Positions 1 through 9,385 of a stretch of DNA of 64,000 nt are shown here, piece after piece. The DNA is from Aureibaculum marinum (GTDB lineage Bacteria; Bacteroidota; Bacteroidia; Flavobacteriales; Flavobacteriaceae). How positions within the stretch are numbered: position 1 is the first letter of the stretch; each line of letters starts with the position of its first letter. Made by a program: the position numbers and the translations under genes. A model generated the notes under the pieces. That model made no database searches. It was not told the DNA's origin and saw only the letters and a list, made by a program, of their open reading frames with translations. The stretch spans positions 1-64,000 of the forward strand of contig NZ_RPFJ01000015.1 in NCBI RefSeq assembly GCF_003813905.1. Reading direction: 5' to 3'.

Positions 1-116
1 CGTATGATTATACTACAACAAATTTAGGAAATTATAATGATGGCACCCATGAAGTATTTTTACAATGGGACATAGATTTTTCAAAGAAAAACTTAAAATC
101 ACCTAGATTCTTTTAA
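1..116 (+). CDS. PorP/SprF-family outer membrane protein, C-terminal end only
   Basis: An open frame enters from the left edge (first full codon at base 3) and stops with TAA at 114-116. The visible 37 residues have alternating hydrophobic and polar character, contain NYNDGTHEVFLQWD, and end in LKSPRFF. That ending is typical of PorP/SprF proteins, beta-barrel-like proteins linked to type IX secretion that often sit directly upstream of OmpA-domain proteins. The next two genes are exactly such OmpA proteins, which supports the call. The N-terminus lies outside the window, so domain content and signal peptide cannot be judged. Confidence 0.72.
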   Translation, partial: YDYTTTNLGNYNDGTHEVFLQWDIDFSKKNLKSPRFF

Positions 117-518
117 GCAGTATAAAATTTTAAAACAGTATAATTAGATTATTTGTTGGGATCTTTAACAAATAATCTTATTAAAGGGAAAAGTAATTAA
201 AATAACTCTATAACAACCATAATTTGTTTACGGTATTTCCATCATTTTTTAATTTTATAGTTCTTTATTAGGTTAATTAAAATAATTTTTTTGCCTTAAT
301 AATACTATAATTACATTAGATGACGTTATTAGAGGTAATAATTAGAATTAAATAGAATTCTAACTTACATAATTGTTACAATTGTGTAAAAACTACAAAA
401 TCAGCCTTAGTAACCTATGATTTTATATCAATAGTTAAAAGGCAAATTCGTTTTACAATAAATTATAAAATTGTAAATGAATAAGTAGAGGAATTAAATG
501 TAAATAAATAACCTAATA
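117..518. other. AT-rich intergenic region, 402 bp
   Basis: No plausible gene is seen. Two small inverted repeats are present: AATTGT and ACAATT around one base (371-383), and TTTACAAT (452-459) with ATTGTAAA (470-477), the latter about 40 bases before the OmpA-like gene. I see no clear TAnnTTTG promoter and no poly-T terminator, so how the upstream PorP-like gene ends and the next begins is unresolved. Confidence 0.5.
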
Positions 519-2171
519 ATGAAAAAATATCTTGTAATAGTTTTATTGCTAAGTGTAGTATGTCTTTATGCTCAAGATGGTGGAGGAAAATATGTCATAA
601 AGAATTTAGAAGTAAATACAGAACAATCTGAATTTGGAACAGCCTATCATGGTGACGATAAATTAATTTTTGCTGCTCCAAGAAGAGGATTCAGAGTAAT
701 TCGTGATGTTTGGGAACCTAATGGGCAAAGATTTTTAGATTTATATGAAGCAGATATTAGTGAAGACGGTTCTGTTGCTAATAAAAGAAGACTTAAAGGA
801 GAAGTAAATTCTAGATATCATGAGGCTAGTGTTACTTTTTCAAAAGATGGTAAAACCGTTTACTTTACCCGTGATAATTATTATAACAAAAAGTTAGGTA
901 TAGACAATCAAGGATATACTAATTTAGCGATGTTTAAAGCTACTGTTAATAATAAAGGAGAATGGATAAATATTATTCCAATGCCTTTTAATAATGTTGA
1001 ATATTCGGTAGGACATCCAACATTAAGTGAAGACGAAAAGACATTATATTTTACTTCTGATATGCCAGGAAGTTTAGGTGAAACCGACATATACAAGGTG
1101 GAGGTAAACGAGAGTGGTTTTGGCAATCCTGTAAATTTAGGACCTAATGTTAACTCAACAGCTAAAGATTGGTTTCCGTATGTTGATGGAGATGTACTTT
1201 ATTTTTCTTCTACTAGAAGTGGAGGTAAAGGAGGCGTTGATATTTATGCAACAAAGTTAAAAGGATATGTTGCTGAACCTGTAAATTTGAGTTTAAACTC
1301 TGCAAGTGACGATTTTGCTTTCATTATAAATAGCGAAACTAGAAAGGGGTATTTTTCTTCAAATAGAGAAGGAGGTAAAGGTGATGATGATATTTACTCT
1401 TTTATTGAAGAAGAAGAAGTTGATTTTAAATGCCTACAGTTAGTTACTGGAGATGTAAGAGATCAAATTTCTACAAGTTTATTGCCAGGTTCTGAAGTTA
1501 TTTTAAGCGACAAAGATGGTAATGTAATAGAAACTACTATTGTTAAAGAAGATGCTACTTTTTCTTTTAAAATTTCTTGTGAAACAGAGTATAGATTAGA
1601 AGGTAAAAAGATTGGATTTAAGCCTCAATCAATTTCTTTTATTACTTCTAGCGAAGCTGATAAAGAAATAGAAATGCCGCTTTTATTAGGTGCAGGTAAT
1701 ATTAATTATGCCGTAAATGGTAACAATGGTACACAGGGAGAAGTTGAAGATAAAAAACCTGAAGGTTTGCCTGATGTTTTGCCTGATGAAATTGTGAAGT
1801 TACCAGGAGGAGATTATGGTGTAAATGTAGACCCAATTTATTTTGATTTAGATTCTTCATACCTAAATGAACAAGCTAAAAAAGAATTACAAAAGGTAGT
1901 TGATTTAATGAATAAATATCCTAAAATGATTATTGAAGCAGCATCTCATACTGATTCAAGAGCACCTGCCGGATATAACCTTTGGTTGTCTGACAAAAGA
2001 GCTAAAAGAACTGTAGATTATATAATTGGAAAAGGAATTGATGCTTCTAGAATAACAGGTAAAGGTTATGGAGAGACTCAACTAATTAATGGTTGTGATG
2101 ATAATACTAAATGTACTGAAGCTCAGCATCAGCAAAATAGAAGGTCTGAATTTGTAATTATCAGAATGTAG
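519..2171 (+). CDS. OmpA-family outer membrane protein with PD40 propeller (PorE-like)
   Basis: A 550-residue exported protein. Residues 1-18 form a signal peptide ending near LYA-Q. A run of PD40/WD40-like blades follows, seen as DEKTLYFTSDMPG, DVLYFSSTRSGGKGG and GYFSSNREGGKGDDDIYSF (about 90-300). Next is a carboxypeptidase-regulatory-like segment (about 310-385) and an OmpA C-terminal domain (about 437-548) with IYFDLDSS and SHTDSR, the peptidoglycan-binding signature. Known proteins with this order include PorE, which anchors type IX secretion components to the cell wall; many paralogues exist, so the specific role is inferred. The PorP/SprF-like gene just upstream fits. The C-terminal domain carries two cysteines (CDDNTKC) that could form a disulfide. 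The next gene is a close paralogue. Confidence 0.85.
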   Translation: MKKYLVIVLLLSVVCLYAQDGGGKYVIKNLEVNTEQSEFGTAYHGDDKLIFAAPRRGFRVIRDVWEPNGQRFLDLYEADISEDGSVANKRRLKGEVNSRYHEASVTFSKDGKTVYFTRDNYYNKKLGIDNQGYTNLAMFKATVNNKGEWINIIPMPFNNVEYSVGHPTLSEDEKTLYFTSDMPGSLGETDIYKVEVNESGFGNPVNLGPNVNSTAKDWFPYVDGDVLYFSSTRSGGKGGVDIYATKLKGYVAEPVNLSLNSASDDFAFIINSETRKGYFSSNREGGKGDDDIYSFIEEEEVDFKCLQLVTGDVRDQISTSLLPGSEVILSDKDGNVIETTIVKEDATFSFKISCETEYRLEGKKIGFKPQSISFITSSEADKEIEMPLLLGAGNINYAVNGNNGTQGEVEDKKPEGLPDVLPDEIVKLPGGDYGVNVDPIYFDLDSSYLNEQAKKELQKVVDLMNKYPKMIIEAASHTDSRAPAGYNLWLSDKRAKRTVDYIIGKGIDASRITGKGYGETQLINGCDDNTKCTEAQHQQNRRSEFVIIRM

Positions 2172-2186
2172 TAAACAAAACAAACA

Positions 2187-2217
2187 AAAGACCTTCAGGT
2201 AACCTGAGGGTCTTTTT
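2187..2217 (+). terminator. Rho-independent terminator
   Basis: GACCTTCAGG pairs with CCTGAGGGTC around a TAA loop, with one G-T pair, and is followed by a short T run. It lies 15 bases past the stop of the first OmpA-like gene and shows that the tandem paralogue is probably transcribed separately. Confidence 0.85.
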
Positions 2218-2278
2218 GTTAACATACTTATTACAGCTACCTAATTTTTTGAAATTATTAGAGCAAAGAACAACCCCA

Positions 2279-3844
2279 ATGAGAAGCTTAATTGTAATAA
2301 TTTTTATTTTAAATTCTTTTTTTTCTATTGCCCAAATAGAAAGAGCTGATTCTATAAAAGAAGCGGAATACAGTATAAAAAACCTCAAAGTAAATACGAA
2401 GTATCAAGATTTTGGCTCTACTTTTATGGGAAAAGATAAAATTGTTTTTTCTTCAAGTAGAAAAACAGCTGGGTTATCCAATAGAAAGTGGGATAAAAAT
2501 AATCAACCTTTTTTAAACTTATATATTGGAGATGTTGCTGAAAATGGTGAAATAATTAATGTAAAACCGTTTTCTGACGATGTAAATTCTAAATATCATG
2601 ATGCATTTGTAGCCTTTACTCCTGATTTGAAAGAGGTTTATTTTACCTCAAATAACTATATGGGGGGCAAATTAAAATCTGAGGGGCTTAAAATTTTTAA
2701 AGCAACAGTAGGTGAAAAAGGACACTGGAAAGATTTTACTTCTTTGCCCTTTAATGATGATGATTATGATACAGGACACCCCATGATTAGTGCAGATGGT
2801 TCAAAATTATACTTTGTTTCTAACATGCCAGGCACTATAGGAGATACAGATATATTTGTGGTTGATTTAAATCAAGGACATTATGGTAAAGTTATAAACC
2901 TAGGAGAAACAGTTAATTCTAAATACAAAGAATATTCTCCATACGTAGATGGTGATGTAATTTATTTTTCATCTAATAGACCTGGCGGTAAAGGTGGTTT
3001 TGACATTTATATGACCAAATTAGACGGTTCAATTCCTGAACCTATTAATCTTGGAGAACCTATGAATAGTAAAGGTGATGATATCTCATTTATTATAGAT
3101 AGTGATAAATTGCAAGGCTATTTTTCATCCAATAGATATGGAGGTGTTGGTGATGACGATATTTATTCGTTTAAGCAAATAACACCTATAACTATTTGTG
3201 ACCAAATTGCTACTGGAATTATAAAAGATAAGGTTACAGGTACCAGAGTAGGAAATGCTTTTGTGGCTTTAATTGACGAAAACGGTAACCGTATCCGTAG
3301 AATTGAAACTTCATTTGATGGCACTTATTATTTTGGGGTAAAATGTGGTACAAATTATACTTTAGAAGTGACCAAAAATGGATATTTTAGTACATCAGTT
3401 GATTTAAAAACTTCAAATAAAAATGGCTATGATAATAATGAAGTTATTTTTATTGAAGAAAAAGAATTTATGAATAGAAAGAATTATGAAATTTTAAATG
3501 TACCTAGTATTACATTCACTATAAATACTGCTGAAATTACTGAAGCTTCTGAAAAAGCTTTAGAAAAAGTTATGCGATTAATGAATAAGTATCCAAATAT
3601 GATTGTAGAATTTGGTGCTCATACAGATTCAAGAGGTCCAGATGCTTATAATTTAAGTCTTACAAAACGAAGGGCTGCTGCCACTGTAAATAATCTTATT
3701 GAAAAAGGTCTTGATCCTAGAAGAATAACAGGAAAAGGATATGGTGAAACACAATTACTAAATAAATGTGCTAATGGTGTAAAATGTACAGAATTAGAAC
3801 ATTTAGAAAATAAAAGAACAGAATTTGTAGTTATTAAGAAATAA
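2279..3844 (+). CDS. OmpA-family outer membrane protein with PD40 propeller, tandem paralogue
   Basis: A 521-residue exported protein with the same layout as the preceding gene: signal peptide (MRSLIVIIFILNSFFSIAQ), PD40 blades (GSKLYFVSNMPG, DVIYFSSNRPGGKGG, GYFSSNRYGGVGDDDIY), a carboxypeptidase-regulatory-like segment, and a C-terminal OmpA domain with AHTDSR and the paired cysteines of the paralogue (CANGVKC). An in-frame ATG at 2216 would add 21 residues, but it sits at the tail of the upstream terminator hairpin and would bury the signal peptide, so 2279 is preferred. It is probably a tandem duplication. Peptidoglycan binding is well founded from the domain; the partner of the propeller is unknown. 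Confidence 0.85.
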   Translation: MRSLIVIIFILNSFFSIAQIERADSIKEAEYSIKNLKVNTKYQDFGSTFMGKDKIVFSSSRKTAGLSNRKWDKNNQPFLNLYIGDVAENGEIINVKPFSDDVNSKYHDAFVAFTPDLKEVYFTSNNYMGGKLKSEGLKIFKATVGEKGHWKDFTSLPFNDDDYDTGHPMISADGSKLYFVSNMPGTIGDTDIFVVDLNQGHYGKVINLGETVNSKYKEYSPYVDGDVIYFSSNRPGGKGGFDIYMTKLDGSIPEPINLGEPMNSKGDDISFIIDSDKLQGYFSSNRYGGVGDDDIYSFKQITPITICDQIATGIIKDKVTGTRVGNAFVALIDENGNRIRRIETSFDGTYYFGVKCGTNYTLEVTKNGYFSTSVDLKTSNKNGYDNNEVIFIEEKEFMNRKNYEILNVPSITFTINTAEITEASEKALEKVMRLMNKYPNMIVEFGAHTDSRGPDAYNLSLTKRRAAATVNNLIEKGLDPRRITGKGYGETQLLNKCANGVKCTELEHLENKRTEFVVIKK

Positions 3845-3867
3845 AATAACAACTATATCTATGACTT

Positions 3868-3902
3868 AAAGCATCTTAAATATATATAAGATGCTTTTTT
3901 TT
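3868..3902 (+). terminator. Rho-independent terminator
   Basis: AAAGCATCTTA and TAAGATGCTTT form a perfect stem around an AT-rich loop, followed by a run of Ts. It closes the OmpA pair and insulates ileS. Confidence 0.85.
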
Positions 3903-3969
3903 GTTTAGATAAAATCAATATTTTCAATAAAATACGTAATTTCGCGATTCGATAGAATTAAGAAAAAAA

Positions 3970-6900
3970 ATGAGTACGAAATTTAGAGAATATAACGGTT
4001 TAGACCTTACAAAAGTAGCAGATGAAACCCAACAATTTTGGGAAGAAAATGATATATTCCAAAAAAGTATTACTACACGTGATGCCAATAAACCCTTTGT
4101 TTTTTATGAAGGCCCACCTTCTGCCAATGGTTTACCAGGAATACATCATGTTATGGCTCGTACAATTAAAGATATTTTTTGTAGGTATAAAACACTACAA
4201 GGCTTTCAGGTAAAACGTAAAGCCGGATGGGATACTCATGGATTACCCATTGAACTAGGTGTTGAAAAAGAGTTAGGAATTACTAAAGAAGATATAGGTA
4301 AAAAAATATCGGTTGAAGAGTATAACGAAGCTTGTAAAAAAGCTGTTATGCGTTATACAGATGTTTGGGAAGAGTTAACTAGAAAAATGGGACATTGGGT
4401 AGATATGAAAGACCCATATGTTACTTACAAACCAAAATATATAGAATCTGTTTGGTGGTTACTTAAACAAATTTATAATAAAGATTTATTATATAAAGGA
4501 TATACTATCCAACCTTATTCTCCAAAGGCAGGAACAGGATTAAGTTCTCATGAGCTAAATCAACCTGGTACATATCAAGATGTTACTGATACAACTGTGG
4601 TAGCTCAGTTCAAAGCAATAAAAGAAACTTTACCAAGTATCTTTACTACTATTGAAGATGATATATACCTTTTAGCTTGGACAACAACACCTTGGACATT
4701 ACCATCTAACACGGCACTAACAGTTGGTAATAAAATAGAGTATGTATTGGTGTCAACGTATAATCAATATACTTTTGAACCTATTAATGTAGTTTTAGCA
4801 AAAAATTTAGTTGGAGAACAATTTTCAGGTAAGTTTATTCAAGTAGAGTCAGAAGACGATTTGAAAAACTATAAAGAAAGTGATAAAAAAATACCGTATA
4901 AAGTTATTTCTGAATTTTTAGGCAAAGACCTTGTTGGAATTAAATACCAACAACTACTACCTTATGCGTTACCTTACCAAAACCCTGAAAATGCATTTAG
5001 AGTTATTTCTGGTGATTTTGTAACTACAGAAGATGGTACAGGTATTGTACATACTGCACCTACGTTTGGTGCTGATGATGCCTTGGTAGCCAAACAAGCA
5101 AACCCTGAAATACCACCAATGTTGGTGTTAGATGAAAATGGAAACCCTGTTCCTCTTGTTGATTTACAAGGTAAATTCAGGCCTGAAATGAAAGAATTTT
5201 CAGGTAAATATGTAAAAAATGAATACTATGATGATGGAGAAGCTCCAGAACGCTCTGTTGATGTGGAACTTGCTATTAAACTAAAGGAAGAGAACAAGGC
5301 ATTTAAAGTCGAAAAATACAAACACAGCTATCCTAATTGTTGGCGTACAGATAAGCCGATTTTATACTATCCATTAGATTCTTGGTTTATAAAAGTTTCT
5401 GATAAGAAAGATAGAATGTATCAATTGAATAAAAAAATCAATTGGAAACCAAAATCAACAGGAGAAGGTCGTTTTGGAAATTGGCTTAAAAATGCTAATG
5501 ATTGGAATTTATCTCGTTCACGTTTTTGGGGAATTCCATTACCAATTTGGAGAACCGAAGATGGAAAAGAAGAAATTATAATTGGTTCAGTTGAAGAGTT
5601 AAAAAAGGAGATGCAACGTGCCGTTGAAGTTGGAATTATGCAAGAAGATATATTTGCCGATTTTGAAGTAGGCAATATGAGTGAAGACAATTATAATTTA
5701 TTAGATTTACATAAAAACATTGTAGATAAAATTACATTGGTTTCACCTTCAGGAAAAACTATGTATCGAGAGCCAGACTTAATTGATGTGTGGTTTGATT
5801 CTGGATCTATGCCTTATGCACAATGGCATTATCCTTTTGAAAACAAAGATTTAATAGATAAAAATAAATTTTATCCAGCTGATTTTATTGCAGAAGGAGT
5901 TGACCAAACTAGAGGTTGGTTTTATACTTTGCATGCCATAGGTACTTTAATTTTTGATACAAATGCATATAAAAATGTAGTATCTAATGGACTGGTTTTA
6001 GATAAAGAAGGTAAAAAAATGTCCAAACGTTTGGGCAATGCGGTTGATCCGTTTGAAACAATGAAAAAATATGGAGCAGATGCCACTCGTTGGTATATGA
6101 TTTCCAATGCAAACCCCTGGGATAATTTAAAATTTGATATTGAAGGTATAGAAGAAGTCAGACGTAAATTTTTTGGTACACTTTACAATACCTATTCATT
6201 TTTTACCTTATATGCCAATATTGATAATTTTTCTTATTCTGAAGCAGATATAGACATTGATAAAAGACCAGAAATTGATCGTTGGATACTTTCTGAGTTG
6301 AATACATTAATCAAAAATGTTGAAGAGTATTATAATGATTACGAACCTACAAAGGCAACAAGAGCCATTCAAAATTTTGTAACCGAAAATTTGAGCAATT
6401 GGTATGTGCGTTTAAGTAGAAGACGTTTTTGGAAGGGAGATTATCAACAAGATAAAATTTCGGCATATCAAACACTTTATACTTGCTTGTTAACTATTGC
6501 TAAGTTAGGCTCTCCAGTAGCTCCATTTTATATGGATCAATTGTATAGAGATTTAACAAGTGTTACTGAAGGTAACTTTGAAGAATCTATTCATTTGGCT
6601 AACTTCCCTAAGTATAATAATGAGTTAATTGATTCCGCTTTAGAGCGTAAAATGCAAAAAGCTCAGACCATATCTTCTATGGTATTGTCATTGAGAAAAA
6701 AGGAAATGATAAAAGTACGTCAACCATTACAACGTATCATGATTCCTATTTTAGATAATCAAGATAAAGAAGATATCGAAGCTGTAGCTGAATTAATAAA
6801 ATCAGAGGTAAATGTTAAGCAAATTGAATTGATAGATGATGCTTCAGGTATTTTAGTTAAAACCATCAAGCCAAACTTCAAAGTGTTGGGTCCTAAATTT

Positions 6901-7377
6901 GGAAAAGACATGCGTTTAGTAGCGGCTGAAATTGGAAAACTAACAAAAGAAGATATTTCAACCATTGAAAAACAAGGTGAAATTCAGTTGAAAATTGGCG
7001 AAAATTTTGTAAATTTAACCATAGATGAAGTAGAAATTACTTCACAAGATATTGAAGGATGGTTGGTTCTGAATCAAGGCAATTTAACTGTAGCTTTAGA
7101 CGTTACTATTTCAGATGCGTTACGTAAAGAAGGGATTGCTAGAGAATTAGTAAATCGAATTCAAAATTTAAGAAAAGAGTCTGGTTTAGAAGTAACAGAT
7201 AAAATTAAATTACATGTTGAAAAAGATGGTATAGTAGATTTAGCAATTAATGATAATGCCACATATATTAAAAATGAAACTTTAACTAATGAATTGTTAT
7301 TAGAAGACAACGTAAATGGTGGTATAGAAATTGCTTTTGATAATGTAAATACTAAATTATTAATTCAAAAAAATTAA
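3970..7377 (+). CDS. ileS: Isoleucine--tRNA ligase
   Basis: Cytoplasmic class I aminoacyl-tRNA synthetase that charges tRNA-Ile. Length 1135 residues. The HIGH-type motif appears as PPSANGLPGIHH (residues 49-60) and the KMSKR motif at 683-687, with an editing (CP1) domain between them containing WTTTPWTLPSNTAL. The C-terminal part holds the anticodon-binding domain and a long extension. At this length it resembles the long, eukaryote-like IleRS type rather than the roughly 930-residue type of many other bacteria; that subtype assignment is an inference from length. The start ATG at 3970 follows an A-rich stretch and gives the usual KFREYNGLDL beginning. The DksA-like gene starts four bases after its stop, so the two are probably cotranscribed. 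Confidence 0.97.
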   Translation: MSTKFREYNGLDLTKVADETQQFWEENDIFQKSITTRDANKPFVFYEGPPSANGLPGIHHVMARTIKDIFCRYKTLQGFQVKRKAGWDTHGLPIELGVEKELGITKEDIGKKISVEEYNEACKKAVMRYTDVWEELTRKMGHWVDMKDPYVTYKPKYIESVWWLLKQIYNKDLLYKGYTIQPYSPKAGTGLSSHELNQPGTYQDVTDTTVVAQFKAIKETLPSIFTTIEDDIYLLAWTTTPWTLPSNTALTVGNKIEYVLVSTYNQYTFEPINVVLAKNLVGEQFSGKFIQVESEDDLKNYKESDKKIPYKVISEFLGKDLVGIKYQQLLPYALPYQNPENAFRVISGDFVTTEDGTGIVHTAPTFGADDALVAKQANPEIPPMLVLDENGNPVPLVDLQGKFRPEMKEFSGKYVKNEYYDDGEAPERSVDVELAIKLKEENKAFKVEKYKHSYPNCWRTDKPILYYPLDSWFIKVSDKKDRMYQLNKKINWKPKSTGEGRFGNWLKNANDWNLSRSRFWGIPLPIWRTEDGKEEIIIGSVEELKKEMQRAVEVGIMQEDIFADFEVGNMSEDNYNLLDLHKNIVDKITLVSPSGKTMYREPDLIDVWFDSGSMPYAQWHYPFENKDLIDKNKFYPADFIAEGVDQTRGWFYTLHAIGTLIFDTNAYKNVVSNGLVLDKEGKKMSKRLGNAVDPFETMKKYGADATRWYMISNANPWDNLKFDIEGIEEVRRKFFGTLYNTYSFFTLYANIDNFSYSEADIDIDKRPEIDRWILSELNTLIKNVEEYYNDYEPTKATRAIQNFVTENLSNWYVRLSRRRFWKGDYQQDKISAYQTLYTCLLTIAKLGSPVAPFYMDQLYRDLTSVTEGNFEESIHLANFPKYNNELIDSALERKMQKAQTISSMVLSLRKKEMIKVRQPLQRIMIPILDNQDKEDIEAVAELIKSEVNVKQIELIDDASGILVKTIKPNFKVLGPKFGKDMRLVAAEIGKLTKEDISTIEKQGEIQLKIGENFVNLTIDEVEITSQDIEGWLVLNQGNLTVALDVTISDALRKEGIARELVNRIQNLRKESGLEVTDKIKLHVEKDGIVDLAINDNATYIKNETLTNELLLEDNVNGGIEIAFDNVNTKLLIQKN

Positions 7378-7381
7378 AAAA

Positions 7382-7762
7382 ATGACTGAGAATAAAGAAA
7401 AATATACGGATGCTGAATTGCAAGAATTCAAAGAGATTATTTTAAAAAAGATTGAAAGAGCAGAAGAGGATTTAAGACTAATAAAAAGTTCGTATAAAAA
7501 TGATAGTAATAATGGTACAGATGATACTTCTCCTACCTTTAAAGCTTTTGAAGAAGGTTCAGAAACCATGTCTAAAGAATCTAATGTGCAATTGGCTATT
7601 CGTCAAGAAAAATTTATTCGAGATTTAAAGAATGCTCTATTGCGAATAGAAAATAAAACATACGGTATTTGCCGTGTAACTGGGAAGTTAATTAAAAAGG
7701 AGCGTTTAAAGTTAGTACCACACGCTACACTTAGCATTGAAGCTAAAAACATGCAACAATAA
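7382..7762 (+). CDS. TraR/DksA-type protein
   Basis: A 126-residue cytoplasmic protein. The first 80 residues are charged and helical, a probable coiled coil. They are followed by a C-terminal DksA-type segment, YGICRVTGKLI, then ERLKLVPHATLSIEAK. DksA proteins bind RNA polymerase through the secondary channel and adjust transcription with ppGpp. Only one cysteine is visible in the finger region, so the four-cysteine zinc site of classical DksA is missing; this degeneration is common in Bacteroidetes homologues as far as I recall. Its place directly behind ileS and near lspA is a recurrent gene order in this phylum. Whether it truly responds to ppGpp is not visible. Confidence 0.85.
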   Translation: MTENKEKYTDAELQEFKEIILKKIERAEEDLRLIKSSYKNDSNNGTDDTSPTFKAFEEGSETMSKESNVQLAIRQEKFIRDLKNALLRIENKTYGICRVTGKLIKKERLKLVPHATLSIEAKNMQQ

Positions 7763-7775
7763 GTAAAGAATATAC

Positions 7776-7804
7776 AAGGCTTCCAAAAAGGAAGCCTTTT
7801 TTAT
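7776..7804 (+). terminator. Rho-independent terminator
   Basis: AAGGCTTCC and GGAAGCCTT form a perfect 9-bp stem around five As, followed by Ts. It ends the ileS/DksA-like unit. Confidence 0.9.
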
Positions 7805-7906
7805 TTTACTTTTTTTTAAGAATATTTATTATTTATCTGCTTATAAACGTGATTTAGCTTAGTAATAGTAACTTCGAAAGCTAATAAATGTTATTTGACT
7901 ATTATA

Positions 7907-8578
7907 ATGAAATCAAATCTATCAATATATATATTTATTTATCTCTTTACACAGCCTTTATTAGCTCAAAAAACAGTTGTAAAACAAATTGATTTTAAAA
8001 ATCAAAAAATTGAAGTTCAATTAGAGGATATTGATTTGTTAGAAATTGTTCACACTAATCAAAATATAGTTAAAATTTCAATGAATGACTATGAAGAAAA
8101 TCCATCAAAATTAGACGTGATAAATACTGAAAAAATAATTTCAATTTCTTCTTTAAAGATTATGCCTTTAGTTCATTTAGAAACTGAAAAAAATTGTTAC
8201 GAACAGCCTTTATTCCCTTCATATACATTAATAGTGCCAACAAAATGTGATGTATCAATTACTTTTAAAAACGGAAATTTTTCTACCAATAACTTTAAAG
8301 GGAATTTGAACCTTATGTTAAACACAGGAGATGTAGTAATTGATAAGTTTCAAGGAAGTGTAAATGTACAACTGTTTTCAGGAAATGTTGAAGCCACTAT
8401 AATCAATACGCAAGCTATTGTACAGTCTAATCATGGAAAAATATTAACTACTTTTAATACAAGAACTTGGCAAAAAACAGAAAATTCATTAATCGGGACA
8501 TTGGGCAGTAAAAAAAATCTATTATCAGTAAAGTCTATCAATGCAAATATTATGTTAAACAATTCTACAACTCGATAA
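7907..8578 (+). CDS. Secreted protein, possibly adhesin-like (DUF4097-type)
   Basis: A 223-residue protein of unknown function. Residues 1 to about 20 form a signal peptide (IYIFIYLFTQPLLAQ). The rest alternates short beta-strand-like segments with repeated N/D-G turns, for example VTFKNGNF-like, LMLNTGDVVI and VQLFSGNVEA. That pattern recalls the parallel beta-helix of DUF4097 adhesin-like proteins, but the match is by eye only. Two cysteines flank the middle region. A TTG at 7895 could add four residues, but the ATG at 7907 places the hydrophobic core normally. It lies between a terminator and the lspA promoter, so it is probably a single-gene unit. Confidence 0.6.
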   Translation: MKSNLSIYIFIYLFTQPLLAQKTVVKQIDFKNQKIEVQLEDIDLLEIVHTNQNIVKISMNDYEENPSKLDVINTEKIISISSLKIMPLVHLETEKNCYEQPLFPSYTLIVPTKCDVSITFKNGNFSTNNFKGNLNLMLNTGDVVIDKFQGSVNVQLFSGNVEATIINTQAIVQSNHGKILTTFNTRTWQKTENSLIGTLGSKKNLLSVKSINANIMLNNSTTR

Positions 8579-8584
8579 TATTCT

Positions 8585-8592
8585 TATTTTTG
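8585..8592 (+). promoter_or_regulatory. Bacteroidetes-type -7 element for lspA
   Basis: TATTTTTG matches the TAnnTTTG element recognised by the Bacteroidetes primary sigma factor and lies 21 bases before the preferred lspA ATG. No good -33 TTG is seen at the expected distance. Its position makes the TTG at 8590 an unlikely start codon. Confidence 0.5.
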
Positions 8593-8613
8593 CAATACTT
8601 ACGGTTAAAGACC

Positions 8614-9351
8614 ATGCTAATGAAAAAAGCCATTATTATAATTATTATCATTTTGTTAATAGACCAATGGAGTAAAATTTATATAAAAACTCACTTTGTT
8701 CTAGGTGAAGGTTTTAATGTAATGGGTTTAGATTGGTTTAGAATTCATTTTATAGAAAATTATGGAATGGCTTGGGGTACTGAGTTTGGCGGTTCTAATG
8801 GTAAGTTGTTTTTAACTTTTTTTAGACTTATAGCCATTGTAGGTATAGGTTATTGGTTATATTCTGCAGTAAAAACTAATGGACACAAAATATTAATTGT
8901 TGCCATAGCTTTTATTTTTGCTGGAGCACTAGGCAATATTATAGATTCTGTTTTTTATGGTGTTCTATTTGGAGATAGTTACAATACAGTAGCCACATTT
9001 ATGCCTGAGGGAGGAGGTTATGGTACGCTTTTTCATGGTAAAGTGGTAGATTTATTTTATTTTCCTATTATAGAAAATGCTCAGTTACCTTCTTGGATAC
9101 CTACCATTAATTTTAATTGGCCAGATTGGATACCAGGTATTGGTGGTAAAAACTTTTCATTATTTGTAAATAGAAATTTCACATTTTTTCAATATGTTTT
9201 TAATGTTGCAGATGCAGCTATTACTACTGGAGTAGGTCTATTGTTGGTTTTTAATAAAAGAGTTTTTCCTAAAAAAGAAAAAGAGGAAGACCCTAAAAAT
9301 CATATTGAACCACCTGTAGTGGTTAGACATTATGAAAAGCCGAAATCATAA
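8614..9351 (+). CDS. lspA: Lipoprotein signal peptidase (signal peptidase II)
   Basis: Inner-membrane aspartic protease that removes the signal peptide of lipoproteins after lipid attachment. About 245 residues with four membrane helices. Conserved blocks are visible: LIDQWSKIYIK near the N-terminus, FAGALGNIIDSVFYG with the first catalytic Asp, and FNVADAAITTG with the second. The region between the last two blocks is longer than in E. coli LspA, and a charged tail follows the last helix. Candidate starts are the ATGs at 8614 and 8620; no ribosome-binding site decides between them. Several lipoproteins in this window (SusD, the FAS1 protein, the GH16-like protein, the efflux adaptor) would be its substrates. 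Confidence 0.95.
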   Translation: MLMKKAIIIIIIILLIDQWSKIYIKTHFVLGEGFNVMGLDWFRIHFIENYGMAWGTEFGGSNGKLFLTFFRLIAIVGIGYWLYSAVKTNGHKILIVAIAFIFAGALGNIIDSVFYGVLFGDSYNTVATFMPEGGGYGTLFHGKVVDLFYFPIIENAQLPSWIPTINFNWPDWIPGIGGKNFSLFVNRNFTFFQYVFNVADAAITTGVGLLLVFNKRVFPKKEKEEDPKNHIEPPVVVRHYEKPKS

Positions 9352-9385
9352 AATAAAAATGAAGTTAATTTCTTAACTTCGCTCA

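Noticed and set aside
371-477. Small inverted repeats upstream of the first OmpA-like gene as a defined operator
   Set aside because: They are short and AT-rich, with no promoter element in register, and can arise by chance in this base composition.
2216-2278. Earlier ATG for the second OmpA-like protein
   Set aside because: It lies in the T tail of the preceding terminator and would place 21 residues before a normal signal peptide.
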